DNA of 64,000 nt from Cylicocyclus nassatus (GCA_958299035.1 CATQJL010000305.1:32935733-32999732); one strand, 5' to 3'. Counted from the stretch's first letter, positions 27,101 to 38,011 are shown. The notes: generated from the letters alone by a model not told the origin. A program made the numbers and translations.

Positions 27101-27622
27101 TGTCGATTTAAGCACTGAAACTGAAACGAAAAAATCCGAATTCGTTATTTTTCGAAAACTACCGCTTGGAGTGGGCTGAAAATATACAGTTATACTTACC
27201 TAGGCTTGTAGTATAGAACTACATATGCAAAATCGGCTCAGCATTGCTTTGAGCTCAGGGAAATTTTCGTTTTCTCAGTTTCTAGTCAAGAAAAAAATAC
27301 GGCAATCGCACATATGGATATGAGATATCGATGGTATTGATGTGAGCGAGTGGGAGGTCCGTAGAAATTATTTGGACGAAGATCTGATTTTCTTCGATTT
27401 TTTGGGCATTCGGAAATCTTTAGATTTTGAGTTCGAACTCTCCGTGGATCGAGCATGGCGCAAATACATGAGTGCCATCTTGTAGAGCTTGCTTTGCTCT
27501 ATCGAACAGTACCCCTTACTCTTTGTTGAGTTGAGTCTGGTTGCTTTGTTGAAGCAAGCAAATAAAAACGGACATTATTTTCTTGACAACCTAATAAAAC
27601 AAGACTAAGTAACTTTTCCGTT

Positions 27623-27673
<51 letters not shown>

Positions 27674-29454
27674 AGCAAATACACTTTGCTGGTTAGGCTT
27701 CTTGACCAGCATCATCTAAGACAGGCAGGCACAACTACCTCAGTGAGCCGCAACTCGGTGCGCCTGCACCGGCACATAACGACGGAGTTGTTTACGGGTT
27801 GTTTCATACTGCCGCACTGACCGCAAAGGACTGCAGCAAACTGCAGCTGACTGAGCTGACTGCAGCGGTCGCAGCATGTTCAGGTAAAAAAGAGCGACCT
27901 CGATTAGGACCGAGACACCTTGAATGGCGCGTAGAAAGACAAAAAGTTTCGATTTCTTCCTTTTCAGTAGATTTTTCTTTTTTTACGCAAACATCTACGA
28001 CTGCAGCGTCACCTGCAATCAGCTGCAGTCTGCTACGGTCTGCTGCGGTCAGTGCGGCAGTATGAAACAATTCTACGTCAGCATCTCGCCTGCGAGGGGA
28101 GGGGGAGGGGAGTGTTATATGCATGAGTCATCTCCTGCGCTTTATTATATAGAGATCAATTTCGAATGTTAAACAAAGACAAATATTTTTGAAAGTCCTT
28201 TCATTTTGCAAGAGTCTGTGGCTATTTGAGGAACAGCTAGAAAATTCTGTCTCTTAGAATATCAAACAATTTTAGTGGCCTAGCTTTTGAACTCAAATCT
28301 TTGAAAATGTGGACGTTCTTTTTTGGATCTTTTATGTTACACGATGAGGTTTCTGATTGTGAGATGAGGTACATCTAATTGTGAGAAAAAGCGTTTGATT
28401 CGATTGTCGAGAACTCGTCAATAAAGATTTACCAAAGAAACATAATCACCATCTTTTTTCCCTCTCTCAATCAGCGCATGCAATAGCACGTTATTTTCTT
28501 CAGATGGGAGATGTTAACATATATACCGGAAGTGCTGGCCACTTACAAGACGACCTGGGTATATCGATACACAAAATGCAAAGATACCAAATATAGCGAC
28601 TGCGCGAAGGTAGAGCAGAATACTGCAGTAGTGATTCTGGTCACAGTGGTGGAAGTGTGCAACATATTGCTAGCGAATACAATAAATGACAGATCGTACA
28701 CATGGATGACCTGAACATTTTCATTCAATCGCATAAGATATTATAATAGAGCGTCTCGCTGAGATCTGTTATACGGCAGTGCTAACCAGACGCATAACTA
28801 CTTATAGTTAATTAGGGCCCCATACTTTCCACGTATGATCCAGGGCTACGTCCAGGTATATATGGACACTGCCTTCAAGAAGAACCACTTGATGTTAAGC
28901 GCAAGCTTAACCATTTCACCGGCTGCCTCGCAAAAACACCGTTGCAAACGCGGTAGCTAAAGGTGTGGTACAACATTTTTCTACAAGGAAGAAGATAAAG
29001 CTCACAAGTAAGTTGTTAGTAAAAAACTGAAATGCATGCTTGCAGCTTTCCCATCTCATTGTCAGATGGCACAATTACTGCTGCGGCTGCTGCGGTGTTG
29101 AAATTTCGCTAGACTAAATGGATCCGATTTAGCATAAGTCTCTCAGCCCTATTAGCACGTGCCGGCTTTCATCCCCCCCCCCCTCCCCACTCCTCCGTCC
29201 TCTTAACTTTAACTTGACTGACTTGTTTCATGAGACAAATACAAACATAGGCTGATCAAATGTACCGGCATGGTAACGGCGTGCACGAGTGTGTAGAATA
29301 TGTTAAATGTAGAAAATATTAACATTAGCCACTTGTAGCGGCCAAGCTTGGGGGAGCTGTGCCTGCAGATAAAGAATATCAGAGTCGAATTGGCAAGGAC
29401 TGATAGAGCCGTTGTTGTGTAGATAAAATAGACGTGAGCGAAGGAGAGGATCAT
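14957..29454 (-). CDS. Gene A: Str-superfamily seven-transmembrane chemoreceptor, seven exons
   Basis: Nematode chemosensory GPCR, predicted to sit in sensory-cilium membranes and signal through G proteins. Minus-strand exons: 29266-29454, 28547-28710, 23743-23947, 19638-19734, 19499-19587, 15153-15228, 14957-15108. Together 972 nt, encoding 323 residues with no stop or frameshift; all introns are GT-AG. Hallmarks: NSTLIFFI in TM1, GRYKWLM before TM2, FVYRY at the end of TM3 (residues 109-113), YGLNIS in the second extracellular loop (possible N-glycosylation at N174), LQVQMFKVLLIQ leading into TM6, and YPVIDP (287-292) then SYR in TM7. Length suits the Str/Srj group (~320-350). Three introns of 4.0-4.6 kb hold transposons; introns of 44 and 50 nt remain compact. 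The start is the first ATG of exon 1; an extra upstream exon cannot be excluded. The ligand is unknown. The intact frame suggests a functional gene. Confidence 0.85.
15153..15228 (-). CDS. Gene A exon 6 (TM6)
   Basis: 76 nt, acceptor TTTTCAG, donor GTGAGT. Starts SFFPLVFTFIPS, the TM6 proline motif. Followed by a 44-nt intron. Confidence 0.8.
15930..16030. repeat. Small imperfect inverted repeat
   Basis: AACTGTTTTGCTCTAAATTT then ATTGAT at about 15937 is mirrored at about 16000-16023, with a ~35-nt loop. It lies in gene A intron 5 and carries no other signal. Confidence 0.45.
16733..17383 (-). mobile_element. Helitron-like element, family 1, copy 1
   Basis: On the minus strand it starts TCTTATATATAAAGCTGA after an A and ends GAGCCGGGTAAGCAAGCTAG before a T: the A|TC...CTAG|T pattern of Helitrons, with no target duplication. 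Next to the 5' end is a GACA/CATA microsatellite. The body has three tandem ~155-bp units, each with AATCAGCATGCYC-type sequence, a C-run and an ATCGATAAAATCGATAAA block. Non-autonomous: no helicase. It lies in gene A intron 5. Confidence 0.65.
18116..19137. mobile_element. TIR DNA element (TAGCCAGRGTCAAGC family), copy 2
   Basis: Ends TAGCCAGAGTCAAGC and TAACCAGGGTCAAGC (inverse) pair for about 30 bp through GGGGTGYGGCA, with TA flanks (18114-18115, 19138-19139). One arm is followed by TTACGACCCCC, the other by GGGGGGTCGTA, as in the copy at 1950-4392. No transposase. It lies in gene A intron 5. Confidence 0.6.
19499..19587 (-). CDS. Gene A exon 5 (third intracellular loop, start of TM6)
   Basis: 89 nt; acceptor is the unusual TTTGAG, conserved in gene B. 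Encodes SERTKELQVQMFKVLLIQ, the strongly conserved Str motif before TM6. Donor GTGACT. Confidence 0.8.
19638..19734 (-). CDS. Gene A exon 4 (TM5)
   Basis: 97 nt, acceptor TTCAG, donor GTAGTC. Encodes KWFDLLGVLNVGIV and IPFCGL, the TM5 region, and ends one base into an Ala codon. The following intron is only 50 nt. Confidence 0.8.
19735..22350. other. Gene A intron 3, left part: no recognisable content
   Basis: About 2.6 kb of intron. Local GC-richer patches (about 20080-20270 and 21280-21480) have short frames without domains. No repeat ends were recognised. Confidence 0.4.
22351..23273. mobile_element. Mariner-derived element, TTAGGTTGGCTAAAAAATAA ends
   Basis: The left end TTAGGTTGGCTAAAAAATAA pairs with the right end TTGGGTTGGCTAATAAATAA (inverse); TA flanks both (22349-22350, 23274-23275). 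This end type is typical of mariner elements. The interior has no intact transposase and is split by a hAT-like MITE (22610-22974). It lies in gene A intron 3. Confidence 0.65.
22610..22974. mobile_element. hAT-like MITE with 8-bp target duplication and two internal stem-loops
   Basis: Starts CAGTGGCGTACCC and ends GGTACGCCACTG, flanked by the 8-bp direct repeat TTGGATAC (22602-22609 and 22975-22982). An 8-bp duplication points to the hAT superfamily. Inside are two perfect hairpins, GTGCGTGGC-GTCA-GCCACGCAC (22671-22692) and a GC-richer version with 11-bp stem (22760-22785). Long G- and C-runs occupy the right end. Nested in the mariner relic at 22351-23273. Confidence 0.7.
23743..23947 (-). 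CDS. Gene A exon 3 (TM4 and second extracellular loop)
   Basis: Acceptor TTTCAG, donor GTGAGT; the single 5' base completes the codon left by exon 2. Contains TM4 and the loop motif NSYGLNISQVGYIGPIY. The matching gene B exon (56501-56705) has the same 205-nt length. Confidence 0.85.
23948..25900. other. Gene A intron 2, left part: possible decayed mariner, otherwise empty
   Basis: AGGTTGCTCCAAAAGTTCCG at 24126 resembles a mariner end, and a weak, stop-interrupted plus-strand frame near 24960-25150 faintly recalls a transposase C-half. No matching right end was found, so no element is called. A C-run lies at about 25358. Confidence 0.3.
25901..26407. mobile_element. Mariner-type MITE, TTAGGTTGTCCCATAAGT ends
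   Basis: TIR TTAGGTTGTCCCATAAGTYTTTTCATA, about 26 bp, with TA flanks (25899-25900, 26408-26409). Near the right end it shares a ~45-bp block (GCCATCTTGTAGAGCTT through TCGAAYRGTACCC) with the foldback at 26651-27594, so the two are related. No transposase. Confidence 0.65.
26651..27594. mobile_element. Large near-perfect foldback element, ~430-460-bp arms
   Basis: TTAGGATGTCAAGAAAATAA (left) and TTAGGTTGTCAAGAAAATAA (right, inverse) start arms that stay complementary with few mismatches almost to the centre near 27120. TA flanks both ends (26649-26650, 27595-27596). Transcription through gene A intron 2 would give an almost fully double-stranded hairpin. No coding content. Confidence 0.8.
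27626..27671. repeat. (TA)n microsatellite
   Basis: About 23 uninterrupted AT dinucleotides, 30 bp from the foldback element and inside gene A intron 2. Confidence 0.95.
27799..28070. mobile_element. TIR element with CTGCAG-rich repeats
   Basis: Ends TTGTTTCATACTGCCGCACT then GACCGC, mirrored at the right end; about 75 bp of each arm consists of ~10-11-bp degenerate units (CTGCAGCAGA, CTGCAGCTGA). GC-richer than its flanks. The target duplication is unclear. It lies in gene A intron 2. Confidence 0.6.
28547..28710 (-). CDS. Gene A exon 2 (loop 1 and TM3)
   Basis: Acceptor TTCAG, donor GTAAGT. 54 codons plus 2 nt; ends with LVSLHFVYRY, the TM3 signature of Str-type receptors. Roughly 70% identical in protein to the corresponding gene B exon at 62334-62497. 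Confidence 0.85.
29266..29454 (-). CDS. Gene A exon 1 (TM1-TM2)
   Basis: 63 codons from ATG, ending MP before donor GTACAT. Carries ANSTLIFF in TM1 and KLGRYKWLMLIF before TM2, both typical of Str receptors. Phase 0 at the end matches exon 2. Confidence 0.8.
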
Positions 29455-32103
29455 GGGCACTTAGTTGCTCAAATCAAGGACTGTAAAATATCATATATCT
29501 TGTTCGTAAATCACAGAAAACCCCAATGTCTGCAGGTTCGCGCGTAACGTCAAGTTATTAATTTCCATTCATGGTTTAAATTTGGCAACTCAAAATACTT
29601 GAATGGCATTTTAAAGAATTTGTTTTGATAGAAACATGGGTTTCACTTCAAAATCTTGACGTCATTTATGTAGAAAGTTTACTAGAAACACAAACCGCGG
29701 ACAGTCCTTTAATAGTCCAAATTAATCAGATTATTTGACAATCGTCGATGCTCGCCATGGTTTATATTCGCTTGCTGATAAGATATAATTCTGAAAATAA
29801 TAAATCTTCAAGGTTGCAAATTACGTTCCAAACATGGTAAAGTATATAATCTAGTAAATCGGATGATTACGACGGTTTTGCAGTGCCGACAATACTTGTA
29901 TGGTCGGTAGGTGCATTTTGCATTTTGCACCACAGGTCTCTTTTCACTGACAAGTGTTGTACAGTGCAAGCCACTATAAAAAGAGATAAGCTAGCAGATA
30001 CCTAATACGTTTCGATGATTGCATATCAAGAAGCTAATTGTCATGCAATAATAACCAGGTAGGCTCTAGCAATGAAAGATTATTTGGTCGAGACTAAGAT
30101 TAGGGTGATGTATGACAGATAGAGATCAAATGGCTGATTTCAAATACACTTAAATCACAGAAACCTTAGAAGAAAGTTCAGGGCATTTCTTATGCCAAGA
30201 TTGGTGCGTACGGGGATTACACAACCAGTAACCCACGGAGGAGACTAAAGCGAGTCACCAAATGTGCATTGGGAGTCTGACATGTCATCTGTTGTTTTCC
30301 TGTTGTCGTCCATAGGCCGTTTTCTTCCCTTAGAAATATTTGAAACGATGACTTTCTTGAGGAAAAGTCGCGAATATGGTGTACGCTTGCGATTCACTTA
30401 CAAAATTGCCACTCTTCCACCAACATGAGAGATCTTCCCGTGTAGGTTACAATCATAGCAGCAACATAATGCTGCACGATTTTCCCCGAACTTAGCAGTA
30501 ATTTTGACTGCGAATAAAACCGAGACAAAGTGATTGCAATAGGACTCAGTTTTTTAGAGCAAACTGGAAGACTTTCACTGCAAAAATTTGAGTGGAAAAC
30601 TAACACCTTTGTCTAGTTAATAATTGGCGCGGATATCACCAGAAGTATGAACTAAGTTTGCACTCGTTTGGTAAGGCACTTCGACTGGTCATTCGTAAGC
30701 CAATTCGTTCTTTGAGTTCTTGATACCAATGTTATTGATACCACCTTGGCACATTTTCAAAGATCGTCTTGCGGCTGATAGAGATTGCTATATAAGACAT
30801 CTAAAAAAATCATTTAATTTATATGTACACCACTAAACAAGCAGAAATCACCTTGCAAGGAACCTTGCACGACTCTGAGATCAACGTGAATGATAACGCA
30901 GCTTACTGATATTTGCTTCCAATTCAAATTTGAACACATACGAATTCGCTGATGGTACTGGCGGCGCTGGCGGAAAAGCATGCACTTTCGCTCGTTAGTC
31001 AACAAATGATGACAACATTTCGTGAAATGAGTATATCTGTTATCTGCTTGTCAAATATGATCCCAAAGTTCTGAATGATTGTGGAATCTTCGTGTTTTGT
31101 CACCTGAGAGCGACTGCTATTTTTTCTTAGAAATATAAGCAAGATTTTAATACCGAATGGTAATCGAATCCACCTGTGTCGTCGCACACGGTCTACTCGG
31201 TGCTGTAAAAACTATCTGCTTTTGCTCAGACATTCAATCAAATCCGCCCATTTTCTTTCTGTTCGGACTAATATTCAGTAACGAAGTTGACCCGCCCCCA
31301 CCGAAAAAACGTTCGGAAACAGCCCGACAAATGCTGGGGCAAAATGTTATGCTGTAGTTGACTCAATCGCAACAGTGAAATGTTTGAACTTAGTCTATCT
31401 ATTTTGCAGGCATCGTTAGCTATTAACTCAGTATGATATCAATCAAATTAGACGGATTCCATTGTACAGCTCATTTTGATTTTAGCGCCAACCGCAAGAG
31501 TGTGAATACCGACTGCAATCAGGTCTGCTTGGGACTGCGATTAAGTAATCGTTTGCGACTGCGGAAACCGTCAAACAACATTGATTTCACTTGCCGCGCA
31601 AGCAAATAAGGCTTAGCTTATTAGCGAGCAGGAAAAATGAAAAAGGTGGAAGTTTTACGACTCTTATCTAACGGGTATTACCTCAAGTAAACCTAAAGAA
31701 GTTTATTTTGGAATTTTGTGATATACGCCTCTTTCGGATTTTTCGAAAAAGAGGTGCTGTGCTGCTCTTCGGGAGAGAGTGTCTAAAACATACAGGAGAT
31801 CAATTTTACATTTGAGTAAACATACCCATTGCAAGTTCATGGTTGGGAGAGTGGTGCAGAGAATTAAAACTTTTAGTGCTCTAACGGAAGCGAGGATGGT
31901 TTGGTTGTCGCACGAGTTTATAGCTATGGGGAAAGCTTTGTAGGTTTTTTTTTTCATGGTTGGTTTCTATTTCCTTTCGCGTTCACTTTCAAAGCCGACA
32001 TTCGTACACTCTTCCTCAAGAGCTTCGCGATTGGTTTTTACTTAGTGTATTCCTATATAGGGATAGACGCGAAACAGGTTTGATAGTAACCCTTCATTGC
32101 TTA
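29455..32103. other. Region upstream of gene A, no further gene seen
   Basis: The gene A promoter should lie here if exon 1 is really first. AT-rich; no confident core promoter can be chosen by eye. Frames up to ~80 codons have no recognisable domain. Confidence 0.4.
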
Positions 32104-32806
32104 CCAGTGCGTCACCTCTGCTTCGCAGAGGCTCGCACTAGCCCTACTTTCTGTATGCCTTACTCATTCCCGCAATAGTGACATTGGAACTCACCGCGTT
32201 ATGCAGGCTATCACGAATGATTTGTATACAGCTACTCATTCCTAGAGCTTTTTCGCATGAGATCGGTATTTTCACGTGGATCAAACTTTTCTCGGAAGAA
32301 TAAATGCAAATTTGAGTAGATTTGTCGACTTTTTATGGCTTGGTAATCGCCATAACGGCAAAATCATGTGGGCTACATCTCTGTGCAAAAATCTTCTCAA
32401 ATGATCAGGTAAAACCTTGGAAAATTGAGCATTTACTCAACTAATTTTTTTGGCGCCATCTTCGTAAAGTAGCCAACTTCAGTCGAATTTTTTGGGCTGA
32501 AGTCTATGGCTTGTACATAAGCTTGTCAAGCATATCCACGACTTTGCAAAAAGTTTATATACGGACCCAATTTTGCTGGCCGGAAGCTAGGTGGACCCGT
32601 TTCACGCTTAATTTCTATGGGATCCACTTATCGGATCCGCTTGTGCTCTTGCACAATGGGCTTTCCTGCTAGGATGTACTACGCAAAATTTGGGCTCAGG
32701 AGGTTGGCTGGAACATGTTCTACGAATTTTGTAACGGACAGACACACAGACATACACACACACAAAAAGACGTAAACAACCTTTAGCCCGTTATTACAAG
32801 TCATGA
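32104..32806 (-). mobile_element. Helitron-like element, family 2, copy 1
   Basis: On the minus strand it starts TCATGACTTGTAATAACGGG after A and ends in a 7-bp stem hairpin (CCTCTGC-GAA-GCAGAGG), then TGACGCACTGG before T. A 3' hairpin close to a CTRR end, insertion between A and T, and no target duplication are Helitron features. A GACA/CACA microsatellite lies near the 5' end. No helicase: non-autonomous. Copy 2 is at 37299-38011. Confidence 0.65.
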
Positions 32807-33449
32807 TTATCTATTACAAGATTGATGAGATATGATCAACTTCCTCGTCTCCAAAACCGAATTTCTCTCATATTTCAGGAAGGTAGTGTAACACATTTTT
32901 CGCCAGTTTGAACGGGTAATCAAGACTTAAAAAGCACAATGGGAGTTCTGCAACTTCTTCAAAGATGATTCTTGTTTTGTTGCAACTTTCGTTATATAAT
33001 GTCGTTGTCAGATTAATGCGGAGACTCTTTGATGATTATCTACTAAACAGACTTCGATCGCGTTTTCTTACACAAAGGAAATAAAGTGTGTTGCAGAGAA
33101 AATCCAAAAATGCTGAACAGCGCTCTAGTGCAGATATCACGCTTTCATGATATTTGACGGCGAAACCCGGGTTCAACCAGAAAGTCATCTGCTCAGCAGC
33201 GAAATTTACTAAGAGAGCTCCCGAACTAAAATAAGGTGACAACTGGTTAGTTGACCATTGTACGGCACTGGTTCCAAAGGAATGTTCGGATTTTCCCAAA
33301 CATAAGAGTGACGCGCGTTCACTGAGAAGCACTCCGTGGGAATTCAAACTGAGTGTCTAAGTGGGAACAAAAGCCAATGAAAATTGCGGCATCGCACGCG
33401 CCGTTCGTAGGCACTTTCATCACCTAAGTGGATGGTGACGATGAAAGTG
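32807..33449. other. Stretch without recognisable gene
   Basis: A 103-codon minus-strand frame (33036-33347) has no recognisable domain. Nothing else is seen. Confidence 0.35.
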
Positions 33450-33617
33450 AGGCTCCCGCCAGAGTGCCGAAGTTATGCCAGCGCTACGCCAGCATTTCGA
33501 TCGATACACGTGTATTTCGTTGGGGCGGGGCTAGCTGACGTCCCCAACGAAATACACGTGTATCGATCGAAATGCTGGCGTAGCGCTGGCATAACTTCGG
33601 CACTCTGGCGGGAGCCT
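33450..33617. repeat. Perfect inverted repeat: 76-bp arms, 16-nt loop
   Basis: 33450-33525 and 33542-33617 are exact reverse complements; the loop is CGGGGCTAGCTGACGT. No mismatch across 76 bp, unlike every other foldback here. Clear target duplications or a TIR family are not visible. It could be a very young MITE, a hairpin RNA source or a template-switch product. Confidence 0.9.
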
Positions 33618-34323
33618 GAGGATGCATTATGAGCACCGATCGAAACGTGTCAGGATAGTTGGAGAAGCAAGCATCGTGCGCAGCACATATGCCAAGAATA
33701 TCCTCCTTGAGAATGGTTCAAGATTGGTTTGACATATTCAGGTTTGGAGTACCGACAGCAATAGATGATCTGTTCTAGAATCCTTTTCGCGTATGGACCA
33801 AAAGCTAAAAAGTGTAGTGCAAGTCTCAATGTAGCTACATAAAATACAGGCCTTGGATGTCGTATCAACCCATCGGAATTTCATTACGTTGCCCGGAAAT
33901 TGCTGCACGCTCCTCCGAGACGCGACAGGGTATTTTTAAAGATGTAGTATCCATTGATAGAGCAAAGCAAGCTGCAGAGACTGCGTTTGACTACTGGCAC
34001 AAACTTTTTAATGACTGTGAATATTCAATTCGAAGTTTGACAGCGAAATCTGAAAAGGATTCAAAAACCCAAAGACCAGATCTTAAAAAAGATTGCAAAA
34101 CTCTAATGAAAACTTCGATAGTCTGATGAACGTGCATTATCCAGATAACCTGATACAATGAAGGAAAATTTCGACAGGTAATTACCCTTCTGCTTCGTTT
34201 GGAATGAGAGAGCGCGTGTTTGCTTTTGTTGCCCATGATTCAATACACAATCCATTTCTGGCTTAGGATGTTATCTAGATGTTATCTACAGCAAAAGCTG
34301 GATCAAATAAGGCGGCAAACCAG
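33618..34323. other. Stretch without recognisable gene
   Basis: At about 33957-33974 the sequence TTGATAGAGCAAAGCAAGCT resembles the shared core of the elements at 25901 and 26651, perhaps a fragment of that family. No gene is seen. Confidence 0.3.
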
Positions 34324-34750
34324 TAGTTAGCTCTGCATTTTGGCAAGGGACATATATATTCTGGAAAGCTGCAAACGCTTATCCCAAATATGCTACTTAT
34401 AGTTGCCGAGCACCATTCCGAAGCGAGTTATGGAGCTTTTTCCTGCGCGAAATTGGCATACTCATCGACTCACTGGCATCACTGCATTATCATCTAAGTA
34501 CCAATACACTTACGTTGAGCGTTTTTAGTAAGAAAAGATTGGATTGGTGTTGTTTCGATATCCAGCACCTTTTTCTTGCAGATTTTTGTCTACAGGTGTC
34601 TTCCCATGTTCAGTAGCATGCCAATTTTGCGCAGAAAAAAAACCCATAACTCGCTTCGGAATGGTGCTCGGCAGCTAGGAACAGCATGTTTGGAATCAAC
34701 ACTGAAGCTGATTTGGAATATATTTGTCCTTTGCCAAATAGCCGAACTAA
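34324..34750. mobile_element. Foldback element, ~150-bp arms
   Basis: The block GCCGAGCACCATTCCGAAGC then GAGTTATGG (about 34406) is mirrored near 34645. Complementarity extends, with mismatches, outward to TTTGGCAARGGACA near both ends and inward to TGCGCRAAATTGGCATRCT. Loop about 110 bp. Ends approximate; no target duplication assigned. Confidence 0.6.
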
Positions 34751-35276
34751 GTTAGGTAGCTTTCCTTATCAGATAAGTATTAAAAGCATTGCCATAAACA
34801 TAGTCACTCCGAAAGTGTGACAGGCACACATTGATGTGATACGAGTCTTGTACGCTATAGCCTTGTAAGATCTGACTTTGCAAAAGCAGTTTCATGATAA
34901 AGATTTGAGGACCCTTATTGATTCTTGAATTGAGCGACTTGCTCATAAAACTATAAAAGGTGTTATCCTCGTCTGGGATGCCACCGAACACAGAACGAAA
35001 GACCAAGGTTCGTATTTATTCGCGCAACTCTCCCACCTTCCCCTATTTATCATCATTTTTCCAAGTTTTGGCGTCTATTGAAATAATAATAGGTCCCCAT
35101 AGATAATAGCACAGGCTTTGCTAGTTTCTTTGAAAGCAAATGAAAAAGCATACGAACGCTACGCTGAACACGATGAAGTTTATAAAATGGGAAAAGGTTG
35201 TATTTAGAAAAAGCTGTGTCTATTCGAAGTTAAAGGTGCAAAGCGATGAAACATTTCGAATGGCGTGAAATTATAT

Positions 35277-35518
35277 ACAGGGCATTCAAAAGGTCGTGAC
35301 GACGAATTCGTCTACGGTCTTTGCCCCACTCCTTTACTAGAGCATATAACATTCAGACACTTTAACGCTTATCTCAGTCACTTCAAGCGCCTAGCAGCCA
35401 TGTAAAATATACCTGAAAAAATGATTCGAAAAGAGAAGAAAGCAAAAAAATATGATCGTTAAAACTGCGTAAGCGACACACGCGGCGGCCGCCATTGTCA
35501 CGATTTTATGAGTAATCT
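35277..35518. mobile_element. Possible mariner-type MITE
   Basis: Left CAGGGCATTCAAAAGGTCGT then GACGACG, and a decayed inverse (GATTACTCATAAAATCGTGA then CAATGG) at the right, with TA at both sides. The match is imperfect. Confidence 0.35.
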
Positions 35519-37298
35519 ATATATTACTAATGAGCGTGTGGCACTCTTCACCAAATGGAAAATAGAACGCTTGTTTAAGAATGATACATAAGCCATTCGT
35601 TTCAAGAATTTTAATCCAACCTTTTTGATTTTCCATACCGATCCTTTCAATTATGAACGCCCGCGCCCTCCATGAATTTTTGGGGATTCAGCTTCCAACC
35701 TTGAGATTTTGCAAAAGAGCAGATTGGGTGAAACAAAACCACAAATTTTGTTTAAAAAAACAAGTTACGAAGATTCATTCAATAAAATCTCGAATTTGCG
35801 ACGCCTTCGTGCGAGGAATGGGAAGAAGGATGCGAAAGGGGGTGTGGGTCTAAGAACTGAATTGTGAAAGGATTCATTTCGGCCGTGACAACACATCTAA
35901 CACAGACGAATATAGTATACATGGAATCCTACCATCGGCCTGCAACCGTTGAGACCACGCTGTGCTCAAGAACGCCCGCGAACGAGAAAAACGAGAGAGA
36001 TAACGCCCGCAGGTTGGCAATGAATTTGTAATGCAAAGCGTTATTATAACGAAAAAGAACTGCAGTGGAAAGGAAAATCTAAGTGAAAAATTGTCAGGCA
36101 TGCTTTTGCTAGTCAATCTAATTGTAAGCAATATGAGTACCACTTTGACCTTCATGTTATTGTAGTATTTAGCTCAATACAAAACGGCTTTTGCATATGA
36201 ATCTCCAAAGATTCAAAACCCGACAATAATATGGTATAAAAAGAGATCACAGCTGCAAGATATGCGATGGAATTATGATCAGGGTGAGCAGTATTGTGGT
36301 TTTATTATGTTCAGTTAGAGTGAGTGAACACTAGCAAAACTAGAATTCGTCAAACCTCTCATCAATCCTAGTGACCAAAGCTCAAAGAAACAATCTGTTT
36401 GCCTTCATCAGCTTTTATTGCCGCGTTATGACAGTAATGATTTATGCACCAGAAAGGACATGACATTATTTTTTTACCTATATTATATCAACGGTTTCAT
36501 TGAGTGTGGACCCACGAATTCTTAAAAGGTTGGTGCTAAGCTGTTACAACCTAATATAATGATTAAACTTACTGTTTTGTCCAGTAGTAGATAGATACTC
36601 AGCGCGAAATTGATGATCCTCTTGATTTATATGCAAATGAGTGTGCAATATCCATCGTTTCCCTTAGTGATCATTCCGGCTTTCCAGAGCGCAGGCGCAA
36701 ACATGTGCGATCGATGAATTTACAATGTACAATAAATGTTATTCGTAAACAGCCCTTCCGCACTTACAGACAGCTCAGCCGCGAGAGACCATAAATTGAG
36801 AGAATCGAGTACCCTGAGAGAAGCCTATATTGAACACAATTCTTATAATTTATTTTGACAGAGCTACCCCCCAACATTCACTGCTCCTCAGTATACATAG
36901 AGGAAAAGTTTCAATAGAAACGCCAACAGGTTTCTTCAAAAGGGAGGTGCTCAGGACTTCTTTACCAAAAATGTCTGAATAGCTACATAGAAAATTACTG
37001 CATAGCTAACGGGGCTCATTTATCTGCAGTGAGAGATGTGAGAGAATTGAATTCCCATGTCCAGCCAGCTGTCCTACAGAATTAGGCATGCGTTAATGAA
37101 AAAATGTAACCGTTTGTAATTAGTAAAAAATAACTCTAAATACTTCCGAGTCAACCCCACAGCACCTGAACCGCATTTTGGGAATCGGAGGTTTTATGCC
37201 AAGAGAAGGAAATGAAAATGGAAATGCCAGAAAATGCCCATACACCAGTTTCACTCTGGTTTTCAGTTCTAGGTCAGTTATTACAGCATTATAGAAGA
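35519..37298. other. Intergenic stretch, no gene recognised
   Basis: Frames of 66 and 93 codons (35653 plus strand, 35874 minus strand) lack domains and splice context. No repeats noted. Confidence 0.4.
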
Positions 37299-38011
37299 TC
37301 AGTGCGTCACCTCTGCTTCGCAGAGGCTCGCATTGGTCTTACTTTATATGCTTTACTTGTTCTCGCCTAATGATGTCTTTGAAACTCACCTGCAATGACG
37401 ACTACCACGAATGAAATGTAAACAACTACTCATTTCAAAGAGTTTTTCATGTGAGATCGGTAATTTCGCGTGGATGGAACTTTTCGCAAAAGAACAAATG
37501 AAAATTAGATTAGGTTTTTAGACTTCTTTTGGCTTGGTAATCGCCATAAGGACAGCAATTACCGTGAGCTACATTTCTATGCAAAAATCCTCTTAAATAG
37601 TCAGGTAAAGCCACGGCGGATTGACCATTTGCGAAACCATTTCTCTTTGGCGTCGTTCTGGTATAGCAGTAGACCTTTGGCCTTTTTTTTTTTTCGCCTA
37701 AAGTCCATGTCTAGCACATCAACATGCCAAACTTATCCACGACTATGCAAAAAGCGTTGATACAGATCCAATTTTGCGGGTCAGAAGCCAAGTGGATCCG
37801 TCTGACTCGCAAATTCTGATGGATCCACCTAACGAATTTGCTCGTGATTTTGTACGGTGGAGTTCTACGCTGGTAGCATGTGCTATGCAAAATTTGGGCT
37901 CAGGACATTGGCTGGAACTCGCTCTATGAATTTCGTTACAGACAGACGGACACACACACACACACACACAAAGTCACGTAAACACCCTTAGCCCGTTATT
38001 ATAAGTTATGA
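37299..38011 (-). mobile_element. Helitron-like element, family 2, copy 2
   Basis: Minus strand: A|TCATAACTTATAATAACGGG at the 5' end, and the CCTCTGC-GAA-GCAGAGG hairpin then TGACGCACTGA|T at the 3' end. Same orientation and nearly the same length as copy 1; identity is scattered over the whole body. The (CA)n run near the 5' end is longer here. Confidence 0.65.
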
